From the NCBI RefSeq assembly GCF_016908015.1, contig NZ_JAFBDB010000004.1, positions 62,001 through 126,000 on the forward strand: a DNA stretch of 64,000 nt, read 5' to 3'. Under the pieces are notes generated by a model. The model saw nothing but the letters and a program-made list of their open reading frames with translations, made no database searches and had not been told where the DNA came from. Numbering within the stretch: position 1 is the first letter of the stretch; each line of letters starts with the position of its first letter. A program made the translations under genes and the position numbers. Positions 63,738 to 64,000 of the stretch are shown one piece after another. This stretch comes from Clostridium pascui (GTDB lineage: Bacteria > Bacillota > Clostridia > Clostridiales > Clostridiaceae).

Positions 63738-64000
63738 CTATGCAACTCCAACTGTAAGTAATATATTCGCAAATACTCTTTTTTCTCCAGTTGCTATTGC
63801 AAGCCTTATATTAGGCTTTTTCGATTCATCATAAAATTCAAATCTTCCTAATTTATCTAACTCAATTTCATTATTTAGAATTTCTCTAAATTCATTAAAT
63901 ATAGCAGGTTCTTCTCCTTCACCTGGTGTCATCACTTGTGCCTTTTCAATATTTATACTATCAGTTAATACTTTTAATACATCAGTAACGGTTGGAATTC
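63738..64000 (-). CDS. RbsD/FucU-family sugar mutarotase, N-terminus cut by window edge
   Basis: The last 87 codons of a gene entering from the right edge. The text IERF-like LGRFEFYDESKKPNIRLAIA, TGEKRVFANILLTVGVA and EEPAIFNEFREIL matches the FucU branch better than RbsD, where the end reads like RTGEFTPYANIILVSGV. FucU interconverts the anomers of L-fucose and related sugars; RbsD does so for D-ribose. It is 30 bp upstream of the LacI gene and leads the operon as far as visible. Confidence 0.82.
   Translation of the reverse strand, partial: IPTVTDVLKVLTDSINIEKAQVMTPGEGEEPAIFNEFREILNNEIELDKLGRFEFYDESKKPNIRLAIATGEKRVFANILLTVGVA

Noticed and set aside
1-64000. tRNA, rRNA, CRISPR array, intact insertion sequence or prophage
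   Set aside because: I looked for T-loop motifs, regularly spaced direct repeats, transposase motifs and phage genes and found none that I could support.

Overview
The window is AT-rich, densely coded DNA with strong AGGAGG-type ribosome binding sites, frequent TTG/GTG starts and many Rho-independent terminators. Gene content (electron-transfer-flavoprotein lactate operon, butanol-dehydrogenase-type alcohol dehydrogenase, AbrB, MreB, LTA-synthase-like protein, many two-component systems) points to a Clostridium sensu stricto, i.e. a strictly anaerobic fermentative Firmicute. I could not run a database search, so the species is not assigned. No rRNA, tRNA, CRISPR array, prophage or intact insertion sequence was recognised.

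Region 1-5.9 kb, lactate oxidation. Leftward genes larA (lactate racemase), etfB, etfA and lctP (lactate permease, cut by the window edge) form an operon like those feeding the electron-bifurcating lactate dehydrogenase; the dehydrogenase subunit itself would lie beyond position 1. The FadR-type regulator lldR sits upstream with its own terminator. The control region holds two Rex-like palindromes, a -10 box and a TGGT-N3-ACCA site expected for the FadR/LldR family. Between promoter and larA lies the decayed 5' third of a second lactate permease gene.

Region 6-25 kb, envelope, redox and small accessory genes. It has two metallo-beta-lactamase-fold hydrolases, a membrane Fe-S/FMN electron-transfer protein in operon with its own two-component system, a DUF4349 lipoprotein, TraX, an LTA-synthase-like sulfatase, a Ste24-like M48 protease, an AraC/GyrI regulator, an MFS/LUD pair, a frameshifted member of a paralogous membrane family, a YoaP-type acetyltransferase, a Dabb protein and a pentapeptide-repeat protein.

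Region 25-40 kb. It has a DUF2156 protein, a lipase, an M16C protease, AbrB, a GntR(YtrA-type)-controlled ABC transporter cluster, an Fe-S-like Cys-tail protein preceded by a 217-nt rod-like hairpin, an MreB paralogue, an anti-sigma-like membrane protein and two further members of the paralogous membrane family.

Region 40-54 kb. A Fur-box-preceded siderophore uptake operon (binding protein, two FecCD permeases, ATPase, MFS) is followed by a CoA-disulfide-reductase-like flavoprotein, an orphan PAS kinase, a two-component system, a lipoprotein, a guanidine-I (ykkC) riboswitch controlling an SMR guanidinium exporter, and an iron-dependent alcohol dehydrogenase.

Region 54-64 kb, pentose/sugar uptake and metabolism. 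A FucU/RbsD mutarotase (partial), LacI regulator, RbsACB-type ABC transporter, single-domain arabinose-5-phosphate-isomerase-like SIS protein and ribokinase-family kinase form one leftward operon. A phosphohexomutase, a Gfo/Idh/MocA oxidoreductase and a UPF0303 protein form a second unit. FucU plus a KpsF-like isomerase plus a sugar kinase suggests D-arabinose rather than ribose as a substrate (inference). A 28-bp dispersed repeat occurs five times in 52.8-57.4 kb and encodes the C-terminus of the UPF0303 protein.
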